A DNA stretch of 64,000 bases. Origin: Rhizosphaericola sp047606825 (GTDB lineage: Bacteria; Bacteroidota; Bacteroidia; Chitinophagales; Chitinophagaceae). The notes beneath the pieces are model-generated. The model was not told the origin of the DNA. It was given only the letters and a program-made list of their open reading frames with translations, and did not search any database. This document shows, one piece after another, positions 24,432 to 33,639 of this stretch; position 1 is the first letter of the stretch, and each line of letters opens with the position of its first letter. The DNA lies in the NCBI GenBank assembly GCA_047606825.1, contig JASGDY010000113.1, positions 7,398 through 71,397 on the forward strand, read 5' to 3'. Made by a program: the position numbers and the translations under genes.

Positions 24432-26036
24432 ATGCATATAAAATCTGTCTTAAAACTTACGCCGCAGGAGATGGGTGATGACGGTCTCATTAAGGCACAT
24501 ATCGCTCAGGAAAACGGTATCGACGTCCGTTCCATTACAGGCTTCCACCTGTTGAAAAAATCAATGGATGCCCGCGGCCGACAGATATGGTTCAACGTGA
24601 CCTTGCAGGTTTTTGTGGATGAACCTTTTGTAGATAGGCCTTTCAATGAATTGATATTAAAAGAGGTACACCATGCAAAAAGGAATGTCGTCATCGTTGG
24701 TGCTGGCCCCGCTGGATTGTATGCAGCACTCGAACTGATTGCGCACGGCATCAAACCCATCGTACTGGAACGGGGAAAGAATGTACGCGACCGCCGCCGC
24801 GACCTCGCTGTGCTGAACAAGGACGGCATTGTCGACCCCGAAAGCAACTATTGCTTTGGGGAAGGTGGTGCAGGAACCTACAGCGACGGAAAATTGTACA
24901 CGCGCAGTAACAAACGCGGAAGCATCGACAAGGCTTTGGGCATTTTTTACCAATATGGCGCCGAGGAAAATATCTTATACGAAGCGCATCCGCATATCGG
25001 TACCAATAAGTTACCGCACATCATTACAGCGATGCGTGAAGCGATACTGCAAGCCGGAGGCGAATTTCTGTTTGAGAAAAAGGTCGTTGATGTTATTTTA
25101 CAAAATGATGAAATACAGTATGTTGTAACTTCTGATGGGGATAAGATTGCTGTTGAGGCTTTGATATTGGCTACCGGACACTCTGCGCGTGACATATTTG
25201 AATTATTGTGCCAAAAACGGATTTTGATAGAGGCAAAACCCTTCGCGTTGGGTGTGCGTATCGAACATCCGCAAGAGCTTATCAATGAAATACAATATTG
25301 CCGTCACCGTTCACGTCCGGAAAACCTGAAACTTCTGCCTGCGGCATCTTACAGTCTTGTCAATCAAGTAAATGGGAAAGGTGTCTTCAGTTTTTGTATG
25401 TGTCCCGGAGGTATTATTGCGCCAGCGGCAACCAGTCCCGATGAATTAGTCGTAAATGGTTGGAGTCCGAGCAAACGGAACAATCCCTATGCCAACAGCG
25501 GCATGGTCGTACAGACGGAACTTTCGGATGCCATCACTTATTTCCGCAAGACCAAGCGTTTCGGTAAACAAGTGGACTGGGAAAGAAATCCACTGCTTTT
25601 GATGTATTTCCAGCAGGAAGTCGAGCGGCAATGTTTTGCTGCGGGCGGTGGCCGGATGGTCGCTCCAGCGCAACGGATGGTGGATTTCATTTCCCGAAAA
25701 ACATCCGCCAATCTTCCGAGATGCAGTTATATACCTGGATTATATTCCATTGATTTACATAATGTTTTACCTAATTATATAAATAAAAGTTTAAGTGAAG
25801 GTTTCAAGGCATTCAACAAATCGATGCCAGGCTATCTGACCAACGAAGCAGTGTTGGTGGCGACCGAAAGCCGCACTTCATCACCTGTCCGCATACCGCG
25901 CAACAAGGACTATTTTCGGCATCCACAAGTCAAAAACCTGTATCCATGTGGCGAAGGTGCTGGTTACGCGGGCGGCATTATCAGTGCTGCGATGGACGGG
26001 ATGGCGGTCGCGCAGAAAATAGCCGAGAACATTTGA
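24432..26036 (+). CDS. FAD-dependent oxidoreductase (NAD(P)/FAD family), function unknown
   Basis: A 534-residue cytoplasmic flavoprotein of the type often annotated as FAD-dependent dehydrogenase. An N-terminal region of about 75 residues precedes the Rossmann motif VVIVGAGPAGLYAALELIAHG (residues about 79-99). Then come the ERGKNVRDRRRDLA segment, the NYCFGEGGAGTYSDGKLYTR stretch and a late FAD-contact segment, LYPCGEGAGYAGGIISAAMDG. Substrate is not known for this group. It precedes the polysaccharide cluster on the same strand, but a likely weak terminator and 107 nt separate them. The ATG at 24432 is chosen over the TTG at 24405. Confidence 0.85.
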   Translation: MHIKSVLKLTPQEMGDDGLIKAHIAQENGIDVRSITGFHLLKKSMDARGRQIWFNVTLQVFVDEPFVDRPFNELILKEVHHAKRNVVIVGAGPAGLYAALELIAHGIKPIVLERGKNVRDRRRDLAVLNKDGIVDPESNYCFGEGGAGTYSDGKLYTRSNKRGSIDKALGIFYQYGAEENILYEAHPHIGTNKLPHIITAMREAILQAGGEFLFEKKVVDVILQNDEIQYVVTSDGDKIAVEALILATGHSARDIFELLCQKRILIEAKPFALGVRIEHPQELINEIQYCRHRSRPENLKLLPAASYSLVNQVNGKGVFSFCMCPGGIIAPAATSPDELVVNGWSPSKRNNPYANSGMVVQTELSDAITYFRKTKRFGKQVDWERNPLLLMYFQQEVERQCFAAGGGRMVAPAQRMVDFISRKTSANLPRCSYIPGLYSIDLHNVLPNYINKSLSEGFKAFNKSMPGYLTNEAVLVATESRTSSPVRIPRNKDYFRHPQVKNLYPCGEGAGYAGGIISAAMDGMAVAQKIAENI

Positions 26037-26057
26037 TCGTCAATAGTGAAAAGTTGG

Positions 26058-26087
26058 TAGTTGCCAGTAGCGGCAAGCTTTTTGTTT
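26058..26087 (+). terminator. Weak terminator after the oxidoreductase gene
   Basis: A short stem (TTGCC/GGCAA) is followed by GCTTTTTGTTTTTG. The stem is only about 5 bp, so termination may be partial. Confidence 0.35.
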
Positions 26088-26143
26088 TTGTCTTTTGCTA
26101 TTGACTTAACACACACTAGCATCATTTTTGAAAACAGAAACAC

Positions 26144-27685
26144 ATGTCGGATTCGAAAAAGGATTCTCATCGGATAGTATTGAACACCGCCATTTTGTTT
26201 GGCAGGTTAGTCATCACGATAGTGGTGGTGTTGTTTTCCACCAGGATTGTGTTGCGCGCTTTGGGAAGTGCGGATTTTGGGATTTTCAGCCTAGTTTCGG
26301 GTTTGGTATTGATGCTGGCGTTCCTAAACGCGGCACTGGGATCGAGTACACAGCGTTTTTTGTCGTACTACCACGGCATTGGCGACGGCAACCTGCTCAA
26401 GAAAGTATTTACCAATAGTCTGTTCCTGCATATCTTCATCGGGGTTTTCATCGTCGTGTTTATATTGGTTGTCGGTTTTTTTCTGTTCAACGGTTTTCTC
26501 AATATCGCGCCGGACAGGGTTCATGCCGCGCGGTTAATTTACAATTATACGGCGCTGGCTTTCTTCTTCAATATTGTCAGTGTGCCGTTCACGGGTGCGC
26601 TCACCGCACACGAAAACCAGTTGTGGACAGCCGTTGTCAACCTTTTTGAGTCTTTTTCCAGATTGGGGATTGCCTATTATCTGCTATATACGCATGGCGA
26701 CAAACTGATTGTGTATGGTATCTTGATGAATGCCGTAACGGTGGTGAAATGTGTACTGTTTTCGGCGTACTGTTTTCGGAAGTACCCAGAGTGTACGGTG
26801 CATGGCCTTTTCAAGGTGGACAAGCCGTTGTTGAAGGAACTAACGTCTTTTGCCGGTTGGAACTTGTTTGGCGTGGTCTGTTCGCTTGGACGATTCCAGG
26901 GGGTGGCGATAATATTGAACCGTTTTTTTGGGACAGTCGCCAACGCCGCTTACGGCGTCTCTAACCAGATTGGCACGCAGCTCAACTATATGTCCGAAAG
27001 CCTGTTGGTTGCGGTCAATCCCCAGATCATGCGGGCGGAAGGCAACGGCGACAGGCGCAAAATGCTGACGTTGGCGACCCTCGCCAGCAAATATGGCTGT
27101 CTGATCATGGCGGGTTTCAGCATTCCGATACTTTTTGAGCTGCCGTCCATATTGCACCTGTGGCTCAAGGATGTGCCGCCCCATACGGTTTCGTTCTGTA
27201 GCCTGACGATATTGGCGATTGTCATCAACCAGGAGACCGTAGGTCTGCAATCTGCCGTGCAGGCCATCGGAAGCATTAAACTGTACCAGATTGTTATCGG
27301 CTCATTGATGATGTTAAATTTACCTGTTGCCTATTTTTTGTTGCACTTGGGCTTTCCTGCCTACTGGGCAATACTTATATTTGTTCTTATTGAGGCACTG
27401 GCTTGCGTGTTTAGGTTGTTTTTTCTGCGTAGGCTGGCTGCTCTGTCTATCAGGGAGTATAGTCAAAAGGTATTCTTGAGGCAGGTTGTGCCGATTGTTG
27501 TGAGTGTCCTGGTCAGTTGGACTTGTTACCTATCTATTGGTTTTCAATGGAGATGGGTTGTAACCATCGCTGTTTCCTGTCTATGCTTTGCCGGAGCGGT
27601 ATATCTGTTTGGCATGGGCAAACAGGAAAAAAAGATGTTGCAGGATCTTGTCGCCAACGGCAGGAAAAGATTTTTGAAGAAATAA
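26144..27685 (+). CDS. Polysaccharide flippase (Wzx/MATE-like)
   Basis: A 513-residue inner-membrane protein with about 12-14 hydrophobic segments. The N-terminal pattern ILFGRLVITIVVVLFSTRIV and LRALGSADFGIFSLVSGLV is that of polysaccharide flippases of the MOP superfamily, which turn lipid-linked repeat units to the periplasmic face. The family seldom shows fixed motifs, so the assignment rests on this opening, the topology and the neighbours: it heads a run of glycosyltransferase and polymerase genes. A lysine-rich tail ends the protein in the cytoplasm. The sugar unit carried is unknown. Confidence 0.87.
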   Translation: MSDSKKDSHRIVLNTAILFGRLVITIVVVLFSTRIVLRALGSADFGIFSLVSGLVLMLAFLNAALGSSTQRFLSYYHGIGDGNLLKKVFTNSLFLHIFIGVFIVVFILVVGFFLFNGFLNIAPDRVHAARLIYNYTALAFFFNIVSVPFTGALTAHENQLWTAVVNLFESFSRLGIAYYLLYTHGDKLIVYGILMNAVTVVKCVLFSAYCFRKYPECTVHGLFKVDKPLLKELTSFAGWNLFGVVCSLGRFQGVAIILNRFFGTVANAAYGVSNQIGTQLNYMSESLLVAVNPQIMRAEGNGDRRKMLTLATLASKYGCLIMAGFSIPILFELPSILHLWLKDVPPHTVSFCSLTILAIVINQETVGLQSAVQAIGSIKLYQIVIGSLMMLNLPVAYFLLHLGFPAYWAILIFVLIEALACVFRLFFLRRLAALSIREYSQKVFLRQVVPIVVSVLVSWTCYLSIGFQWRWVVTIAVSCLCFAGAVYLFGMGKQEKKMLQDLVANGRKRFLKK

Positions 27686-27717
27686 GGGAAAACGGAAAAG
27701 CACGACAGGCGAATAGA

Positions 27718-27762
27718 AAATGAACACCTCTGCCGTCATTCCCGCATGCGCGGGAATGACGG
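27718..27762. repeat. Repeat family B, copy 1 (CGTCATTCCC palindrome)
   Basis: CCGTCATTCCCGC and GCGGGAATGACGG (27733-27762) form a hairpin with 13-bp arms between two polysaccharide genes. The flank AAAATGAACACCTCT in front matches the flank of the copies at 56.9 and 60.0 kb. It interrupts the operon between the flippase and pyruvyl-transferase genes. Confidence 0.75.
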
Positions 27763-27836
27763 TAAGATGTCTGTATTCTTCGTCTCCTATTTTCCTTTTC
27801 ACTTTTTAATTTTTGCTTTATATATAAAACCAAAAT

Positions 27837-29087
27837 ATGGCTGAACTGAAAGAAAGGATCAAGGATTTTGTCGGGGATTTGTATTTTAAATGGATTTTTG
27901 GGAAACTTAGACCTGGATATGAAGGATTGGAGCAAGGAAATTTTTTGCTGCTGCCACCGTCTAACTTAGACGGGAGTTTTGGGGACGAATTGATGGTCAA
28001 CTCATTTGTGGCCAATTTTTCGGGAAAGTCACAGGTGACAATTTTTACGGATCACCTTATCCACCGCGATGATTTTCTGGGTCAGTACGAGCAGGTCAGG
28101 TATAGGCACAACTTCCAGGTGCGTAATTATGGACGCTGGGTAGCAGAACTGCGTAAAGCCTCTGCCGTGTTTATCATTGGCGCCGATGCGCTGGACGGCA
28201 TCTATTCCACGCGCCACTCGCTGCGTTACCTGCGGTTGGCAATGATGGCGCACAAGATGGGGAAACCTGTTTATTTTTCTGGTTTCAGCCTCAGCAAAAA
28301 CGCCACCGAGCCCGCCAAGCAGGCCTTGGCGGAGGTGTCCAAGTTTGCACTCTTGAAGGCTAGGGACGTGGATTCCTACAATAGGCTTGCAACTTTTGTG
28401 CCCCGTGAGCGTCTTTTGCAGGTAAGTGATATGGCTTTTGTCTGTCCTTATAGTCAACAAATAGAACAATCGGATGGTTTTCAGTTATTTATAAAATGGA
28501 TAGAACAAAAACGGAGCGAAAACAAACGTATTGTTGCTGTCTGTCCCAATAGCATCCAAGCACATAAAATCGGTGGGGGGAAATATATCGCCGGATTGAA
28601 GTCTCTGTTGGACGCGTTCAAGTCGCAAGGCAATATGGCATTTTTGTATCTTTACCATGATACTCGGCCGTTGTTTGACGAAATCTCGGACTTAGACATA
28701 AGCCGCGAACTGTATGTGCAATATGCAAAAGAAGATACGACGCACGCCTTTTTTACCGAAAATATACCCAACGGCATTGCTCTGAAATCTTATCTTCGGT
28801 ACGCCGATTTTACCATGACGGGAAGGATGCATTTTGGTATTTCGGGATTAGAAGCAGGCAAGCCGATGTTTGGTATCTGTTATGCCCATAAGTTTGAAGG
28901 GATGCTGCGTCTCTTTGAGATTGAACCGGACAATGCCTTGGTCGACTATACCGAAATGGACAAAGGGGGAGAAGTCGTTGCCAAGTTTTTGAATGACCTT
29001 GACAATCAACATTATAGAATAGAAAAAAATACAGAGAAGATAAACCAGTTGTCTTTTCTCAATGGACAGGATATTGCATGGATATAA
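27837..29087 (+). CDS. Polysaccharide pyruvyl transferase-family protein
   Basis: A 416-residue protein of the polysaccharide pyruvyl transferase (CsaB/WcaK-like) family, which attaches pyruvate from phosphoenolpyruvate to sugar hydroxyls as a ketal. Key segments are the SNLDGSFGDELMV N-terminal strand-loop, FIIGADALDGIYSTRHS, KAPVYFSGFSL-like helix start (GKPVYFSGFSLSK), and the late YADFTMTGRMHFGISGLEAGKP, carrying the conserved R-M-H. It overlaps the following glycosyltransferase gene by 10 bp, so the two are coupled. It probably decorates the polysaccharide made here. The acceptor sugar is unknown. Confidence 0.82.
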   Translation: MAELKERIKDFVGDLYFKWIFGKLRPGYEGLEQGNFLLLPPSNLDGSFGDELMVNSFVANFSGKSQVTIFTDHLIHRDDFLGQYEQVRYRHNFQVRNYGRWVAELRKASAVFIIGADALDGIYSTRHSLRYLRLAMMAHKMGKPVYFSGFSLSKNATEPAKQALAEVSKFALLKARDVDSYNRLATFVPRERLLQVSDMAFVCPYSQQIEQSDGFQLFIKWIEQKRSENKRIVAVCPNSIQAHKIGGGKYIAGLKSLLDAFKSQGNMAFLYLYHDTRPLFDEISDLDISRELYVQYAKEDTTHAFFTENIPNGIALKSYLRYADFTMTGRMHFGISGLEAGKPMFGICYAHKFEGMLRLFEIEPDNALVDYTEMDKGGEVVAKFLNDLDNQHYRIEKNTEKINQLSFLNGQDIAWI

Positions 29088-30337
29088 CGAAAACAAAAGT
29101 CCTTTTTATCAGCAAACACGCCGCCCATGCCACGATGGCAATGGCGGGCAACCAGGTTTTTTACAATACGTTGTGGAATTTCTGCCAAGACACCCGTTTT
29201 GAGACCGCGTTCCTGACCGTACAGAAACAGAGCGGGGATTTTGCTAAAATGAAGTCAACTTTTTCGCCGTTGTCCAAGGATGTTTCCATGACGTTGCCCA
29301 ATCGCTGGACAACGTTTACCTATCTGTTTTACCGTAGCTTTTTGAGGGTTGTATTGTCTTTGTTTCGTCCGGATTGGTATTTGTTGGATCCTGTTTACCG
29401 ATTTTATTTTAAGAAAGCGATAAAAAAGACTAGAAAACAACGCTTTATACCGGATATAATTGTATTGGAATGGACGGAAGTACTATTTCTGCAAGGTTTT
29501 TGCAGGAGGTTGTTTCCTGAAGCAAAGATTGTCGTGACGGAACATGACGTGACGTTCACTAAGTTGGAAAGGAAGTTTGCAGGCAGGAATTGGCTGCAAC
29601 GCCGTTTGGTCGCACCGTTCCGCAACAAGGAGCTGGAGGCATTGCAGGCGGTAGACCTGGTACGTGTCCTGAGCGAGGACGACCAAAGCACGTTGTTGAA
29701 ATACCATATTGACCGTTACAAAATCCGTCTGGTCGCGCCTTTTTTCCAAAAAAGAAACTTGGAAGCGTCTCCCAATACGAGGAAGCAGGTCGTGTTTTAC
29801 GGAGCGTTGAACCGTCTGGAAAATGAAGAGGCCGTGAAATGGTTCATTGAAAAAGTATATATGCCTTTCCGTCTGGACAGACTTGTCTCGTTTCTGGTCG
29901 TAGGTGGCGGCAATGCGCAGATCAAGTCGAAGTATGGACATATCCAGGGTGTTGCGTTTACGGGGTATTTGGAAGATCCTGCCACGGTATTTGTGGAGTC
30001 CCTCTGTATGGTCGTTCCCCTGGTCAACGGCGGCGGCATCAAAATTAAGGTGCTGGAAGGCATGACCTGTTCGCTTCCCGTGTTGACCAACGAAATCGGT
30101 ATTGAGGGAATCGGGGGCGAGGACGGCATAGAATTTCTCTACTGCAAGACGCCGCAGGATTACGAAAAGGCTGTCAGGCTGCTCGTGGAAAGACCTATGC
30201 TGCGCTGGGACATCGGTAACCATGCCCGCGAATGGGTCAACGGACATTTTGATTATCAAAAAGATTTGGAGCTGTACAAAGCAGAGCTGGAGCGTATGGG
30301 GCGTGGTGTGGACAGAAAGTCCGGAGACCTTGGATAG
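29078..30337 (+). CDS. Glycosyltransferase family 4 protein
   Basis: A 419-residue GT-B enzyme. The C-terminal half has the nucleotide-sugar binding arrangement of GT4: VVFYGALNRLENEEAVKWFI at the start of the second Rossmann domain, VVGGGNAQIK, VAFTGYLEDPATVFVESLCM, and VVPLVNGGGIKIKVLEGMTC with the expected Glu in the EGM position. The N-terminal acceptor domain is more divergent (ITKTKVLFISKHAAHATM). The gene starts inside the end of the pyruvyl transferase gene. It adds one sugar to the growing lipid-linked unit on the cytoplasmic side; donor and acceptor cannot be told. Confidence 0.87.
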   Translation: MDITKTKVLFISKHAAHATMAMAGNQVFYNTLWNFCQDTRFETAFLTVQKQSGDFAKMKSTFSPLSKDVSMTLPNRWTTFTYLFYRSFLRVVLSLFRPDWYLLDPVYRFYFKKAIKKTRKQRFIPDIIVLEWTEVLFLQGFCRRLFPEAKIVVTEHDVTFTKLERKFAGRNWLQRRLVAPFRNKELEALQAVDLVRVLSEDDQSTLLKYHIDRYKIRLVAPFFQKRNLEASPNTRKQVVFYGALNRLENEEAVKWFIEKVYMPFRLDRLVSFLVVGGGNAQIKSKYGHIQGVAFTGYLEDPATVFVESLCMVVPLVNGGGIKIKVLEGMTCSLPVLTNEIGIEGIGGEDGIEFLYCKTPQDYEKAVRLLVERPMLRWDIGNHAREWVNGHFDYQKDLELYKAELERMGRGVDRKSGDLG

Positions 30338-30343
30338 GGATAG

Positions 30344-30363
30344 CCCGCTGCTGTAGCGGCGGG
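30344..30363. repeat. Palindromic repeat family D, copy 2
   Basis: CCCGCTGC and GCGGCGGG pair around TGTA 6 nt after a gene end, preceded by CCTTGGATAG. The same flank and a similar hairpin occur at 34786-34813. It may reduce readthrough within the operon. Confidence 0.5.
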
Positions 30364-30399
30364 TTGACTAGGATCTAAATTCTCAATTCATAATTTATC

Positions 30400-31716
30400 A
30401 TGGTTGTTCAGATTATATTATTGGTTATTCTACTCGGGATTACTTTTTTTCTGGAGGAGGAGAAGGCTTTGTTGTTGGTATTGATGCTGTTGCCGTTCCA
30501 TTTTCTTATCAAGTCAGCTCTTTGGCCATTGATAGGTGAGGGGCGGGTGTTTGGTGTGTGGAAAGAAGCGGTACTGGGCATTGTGTTTTTAAAGATTGTG
30601 TACAAGATATTTACCAGGAAGATCAGCTTGAACAAGTATTTTCCGGTTTGGTCAATATCTGTGTTTTTTATAGGGTTGGTGTTTTTGTTTGTCCGGTCGC
30701 CTATCAAGTCGGACGCATTGATTTCGCTGAAGAGCCTGGGGTTTTCGCTGGTCGCGTTTTTCATATTTGCACATGTGCCGATACGGTTTCTGACCAACCC
30801 GAAGATCAGTATCGGTATCGGGAGTAGTGCGTTGGTGGTTTTTGTCATTGCGCATATCGAGCAGTTTTTCCTGACGCGGCAGTTTGCCGAGCTCTACCAT
30901 GTCTTCCAGACGCAGTTACCCAACGGGAAAATCATCTATACGGAATCGGCTTATACGATATTGGCACGCAACCGAATGTTTGGTCCGATGGTCGGCCCCA
31001 ATGAGCTGGGTATGTACACGTCGCTGGTATTGGTCTATTTTTCTTATTTGTTCTTTACAAAGCAGTATCACCCTAGGTATAAGGTAGGGATGTTGGCAAT
31101 CTTGGTATTGGGCATTTCGACATTGATAGAGACCTATTCCAGAGCGAGCTGGGCGGTATTTCTGATGTCATCGTTCCTCGTTTTTGTTGTGGGTGTACGC
31201 AAGTGGAAACCGATTCTTAGTTTCGGGATGTATGTATTGTTGTCGGTGGCGGTCATGGTTGCGGTCAACAAGGATCTGCGCGTGATATTTATAGGAAGCG
31301 TGACGGGGGAGGAAGCTAGCGCCGGGACCAGGGCGGCGACTTTTGGTGAAAGTGGACATATGATCTACCAAAGACCCCTGGGTTATGGGCTGGGAACAAT
31401 CCAATATTCGACGCGCAACGAGCGTAGCTTCCGGACGGAGATTTTTTGGTGGCTGGTCGCGGGCGAGTTGGGGATTGTATTTGGGGTTATTTTGCTTTTG
31501 ATATATCTGATAACAACGTTCAGCTTGCTGCATTATGGGCAGCGGGCCATGTACACCAATACATTTACGGCAGTGATGCCTGCGTTTTTGTTTACGGTCG
31601 TGGCGGCCGGTTGGGCATCGGTGATTGTTTTTGACCCGACATTCCAGGAATATCTATGGGGTTTCTGTGGACTGGCTATAAACCCTCTATTGACCAAATC
31701 TGATTATGAATTGTAA
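30400..31716 (+). CDS. O-antigen ligase/polymerase-family membrane protein
   Basis: A 438-residue integral membrane protein with about 10-12 helices and one larger extracytoplasmic loop. The layout and the segments LIETYSRASWAVFLMSSFLV and RPLGYGLGTIQYSTRN are those of the O-antigen ligase/polymerase (Wzy/WaaL) family: a helix with YSR-x-x-W followed by the periplasmic loop with the G-x-G turn. In a cluster with a flippase it is more likely the polymerase that joins repeat units, but a ligase cannot be excluded. It overlaps the next glycosyltransferase gene by 11 bp. Confidence 0.83.
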   Translation: MVVQIILLVILLGITFFLEEEKALLLVLMLLPFHFLIKSALWPLIGEGRVFGVWKEAVLGIVFLKIVYKIFTRKISLNKYFPVWSISVFFIGLVFLFVRSPIKSDALISLKSLGFSLVAFFIFAHVPIRFLTNPKISIGIGSSALVVFVIAHIEQFFLTRQFAELYHVFQTQLPNGKIIYTESAYTILARNRMFGPMVGPNELGMYTSLVLVYFSYLFFTKQYHPRYKVGMLAILVLGISTLIETYSRASWAVFLMSSFLVFVVGVRKWKPILSFGMYVLLSVAVMVAVNKDLRVIFIGSVTGEEASAGTRAATFGESGHMIYQRPLGYGLGTIQYSTRNERSFRTEIFWWLVAGELGIVFGVILLLIYLITTFSLLHYGQRAMYTNTFTAVMPAFLFTVVAAGWASVIVFDPTFQEYLWGFCGLAINPLLTKSDYEL

Positions 31717-32656
31717 AGTCGCCATCGTCATACTGAACTGGAACACGTCCGGTGTCACTGTCGAATGCCTGGAGTCTTTGTCTAAGGTAGTTTATGGTGA
31801 TTTTCATGTTTTTTTGGTAGACAATGCTTCCAAAGACACTGAATATGAACATATTAAACGCTATGTTCAGGGGAACAAACAGTTTACGTTGATAAGCCTG
31901 GCGTACAACTACGGTTTTGCGGAAGGCAACAATATCGGCATACGCATCGCCGAAAAACAATATGCACCTGACTACTTCCTTTTGCTTAACAACGATACGG
32001 TTGTGGATGCCCATTTTTTGCAAAATCTTGTGGACGCGGCTCAGGAAAATCCGAAAATAGGCATCGCCGTCCCCAAGATTTTCTTTTTCGAACCTTCGGA
32101 TCGGCTGTATTATGCGGGTGGTTATATCAACAAACTGAGTGGAATGGGTGAGCATTACGGTTGGCAGAAAAAAGATAATAACCAATATGGTATTACAAAG
32201 AACGTATCATTTGCGAATGGTTGCTGCATGTTGATAACCAGTAAGTTGTATCATGAAATAGGAGGACTTAACAGGGATTTTTTTGCCAATATCGAGGACG
32301 TGGAATACAGTTACCGCTGTACGCGGTCAGATTTTGGCATAATATATGTACCTACTGCCATAGTAATTCACAAGGAAGGCTACGCTTCCAAACGAAACAA
32401 AGGGCAATGGTTCAGGATTTATCTATCGACTCGAAACCTGATCCTTTTTTACAAAGAAAGAACCGAGTGGTACAAACTGTTGCTTTTTATTCCTTACTTC
32501 ACTATCCGATGGATCACCTATATGACCTTGAAATTGATGATCATGCGTGATTACCAAAGCGTCAATGCCGTGTTTCGGGGTGTAAGGGATGGATGGAAGA
32601 ATAGGTTAAGTTTCGTGGAATTGCCGAAGGAAACCATATTCAGAAAACAAAAGTAA
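31706..32656 (+). CDS. Glycosyltransferase family 2 protein (rhamnosyltransferase-like)
   Basis: A 316-residue GT-A enzyme. The opening VAIVILNWNTSGVTVECLESL, the DNAS segment and the catalytic-metal motif around FLLLNNDTVVDAHFL (N-N-D in place of DxD, as in many rhamnosyltransferase-like GT2 proteins) are clear, followed by ANGCCMLITSKLYHEIGGLN and a C-terminal NIEDVEYSYRC with the ED base. A hydrophobic patch near the C-terminus could tie it to the membrane. The start lies inside the end of the polymerase gene, showing translational coupling. Confidence 0.88.
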   Translation: MNCKVAIVILNWNTSGVTVECLESLSKVVYGDFHVFLVDNASKDTEYEHIKRYVQGNKQFTLISLAYNYGFAEGNNIGIRIAEKQYAPDYFLLLNNDTVVDAHFLQNLVDAAQENPKIGIAVPKIFFFEPSDRLYYAGGYINKLSGMGEHYGWQKKDNNQYGITKNVSFANGCCMLITSKLYHEIGGLNRDFFANIEDVEYSYRCTRSDFGIIYVPTAIVIHKEGYASKRNKGQWFRIYLSTRNLILFYKERTEWYKLLLFIPYFTIRWITYMTLKLMIMRDYQSVNAVFRGVRDGWKNRLSFVELPKETIFRKQK

Positions 32657-32670
32657 AACAAGAGGTTTTT

Positions 32671-33540
32671 ATGCAAGCAGAAGTGGAAATCTTGTTGTCG
32701 ACTTACAACGGGGAAAAATATTTGGCTGAGCAATTGGATTCTATACTGGCGCAGACCTATGGTAATTTTTGCATTACCATTCGTGACGACCATTCTACCG
32801 ATGGAACGTTGGATATTATACAGTCGTACATCGACAAGTATCCCGCAAAGATATCCTTGTACAAAGATCCTATCTGGAAAACCAAAAACATGGGTTCGAC
32901 CTTCTCTTTTGGTCGTCTGATGCAGCAGGCAACGGGTCGGTACCTGATGTTCTGTGACCAGGACGACGTATGGATGGAGGACAAAATCGCTTTCACATTG
33001 ACCCGTTTCAAATCCATAGAGGCAGAGAATCCCAACACGCCTATATTGGTGTTTTCAGATATGGTTGAGGTCGACGAAAACCTGAAACCAATGAATCCTT
33101 CTTTTATCCGCAACCAGAAATTGTTGCCGGAAATAAAGAACGAAGCAGTCAAAGTACTGGCGATGAACGTGGTAGCCGGATGTACGACAATGTTCAACAG
33201 GCAGTGTGTCGACGTCGTGTTGCCGTTCCCTTCCAAGAAAGTAATCCATGACCACTGGATGGCCATCAACGTTTCGCAGTACGGCGTTGTGGAATATATC
33301 AACAGGCCGACACTGTATTACCGCCAGCACAGCCACAACGTGGTTGGCGCCAACGAAGTCGGACTGAAATATTTCCTTTCCAAAATCGGAAAACCGATGA
33401 AACAACTCGGACTGTACAACGACTTGATTTACAACCTCAACTTTAAGATCAACGTTTTCAAATTTATGTACTACAAAGCAGCATTTAACATTAAAAGGCT
33501 GTTTATGGCTAATCCGCGGACAGTCGAAGTAAAATCATAA
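32671..33540 (+). CDS. Glycosyltransferase family 2 protein
   Basis: A 289-residue GT-A enzyme. VEILLSTYNGEKYLAEQLDS at the N-terminus binds the nucleotide; IRDDHSTDGTLDI and the metal motif CDQDDVW (about 91-97) follow, and VIHDHWMAI carries the later catalytic region. The pattern is that of capsular and O-antigen rhamnosyl- or galactosyltransferases. It lies 14 nt after the previous GT2 gene and so shares its transcript. Specific donor unknown. Confidence 0.9.
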   Translation: MQAEVEILLSTYNGEKYLAEQLDSILAQTYGNFCITIRDDHSTDGTLDIIQSYIDKYPAKISLYKDPIWKTKNMGSTFSFGRLMQQATGRYLMFCDQDDVWMEDKIAFTLTRFKSIEAENPNTPILVFSDMVEVDENLKPMNPSFIRNQKLLPEIKNEAVKVLAMNVVAGCTTMFNRQCVDVVLPFPSKKVIHDHWMAINVSQYGVVEYINRPTLYYRQHSHNVVGANEVGLKYFLSKIGKPMKQLGLYNDLIYNLNFKINVFKFMYYKAAFNIKRLFMANPRTVEVKS

Positions 33541-33639
33541 ATCTATCTCTATTGAAACTGAGGAGCGGTTGATATCATTTGCCCAGCCGCTTTTGCTCTT
33601 ACACAATATCCTAAGCCACAATTAAAACTAAGAGCCTTT

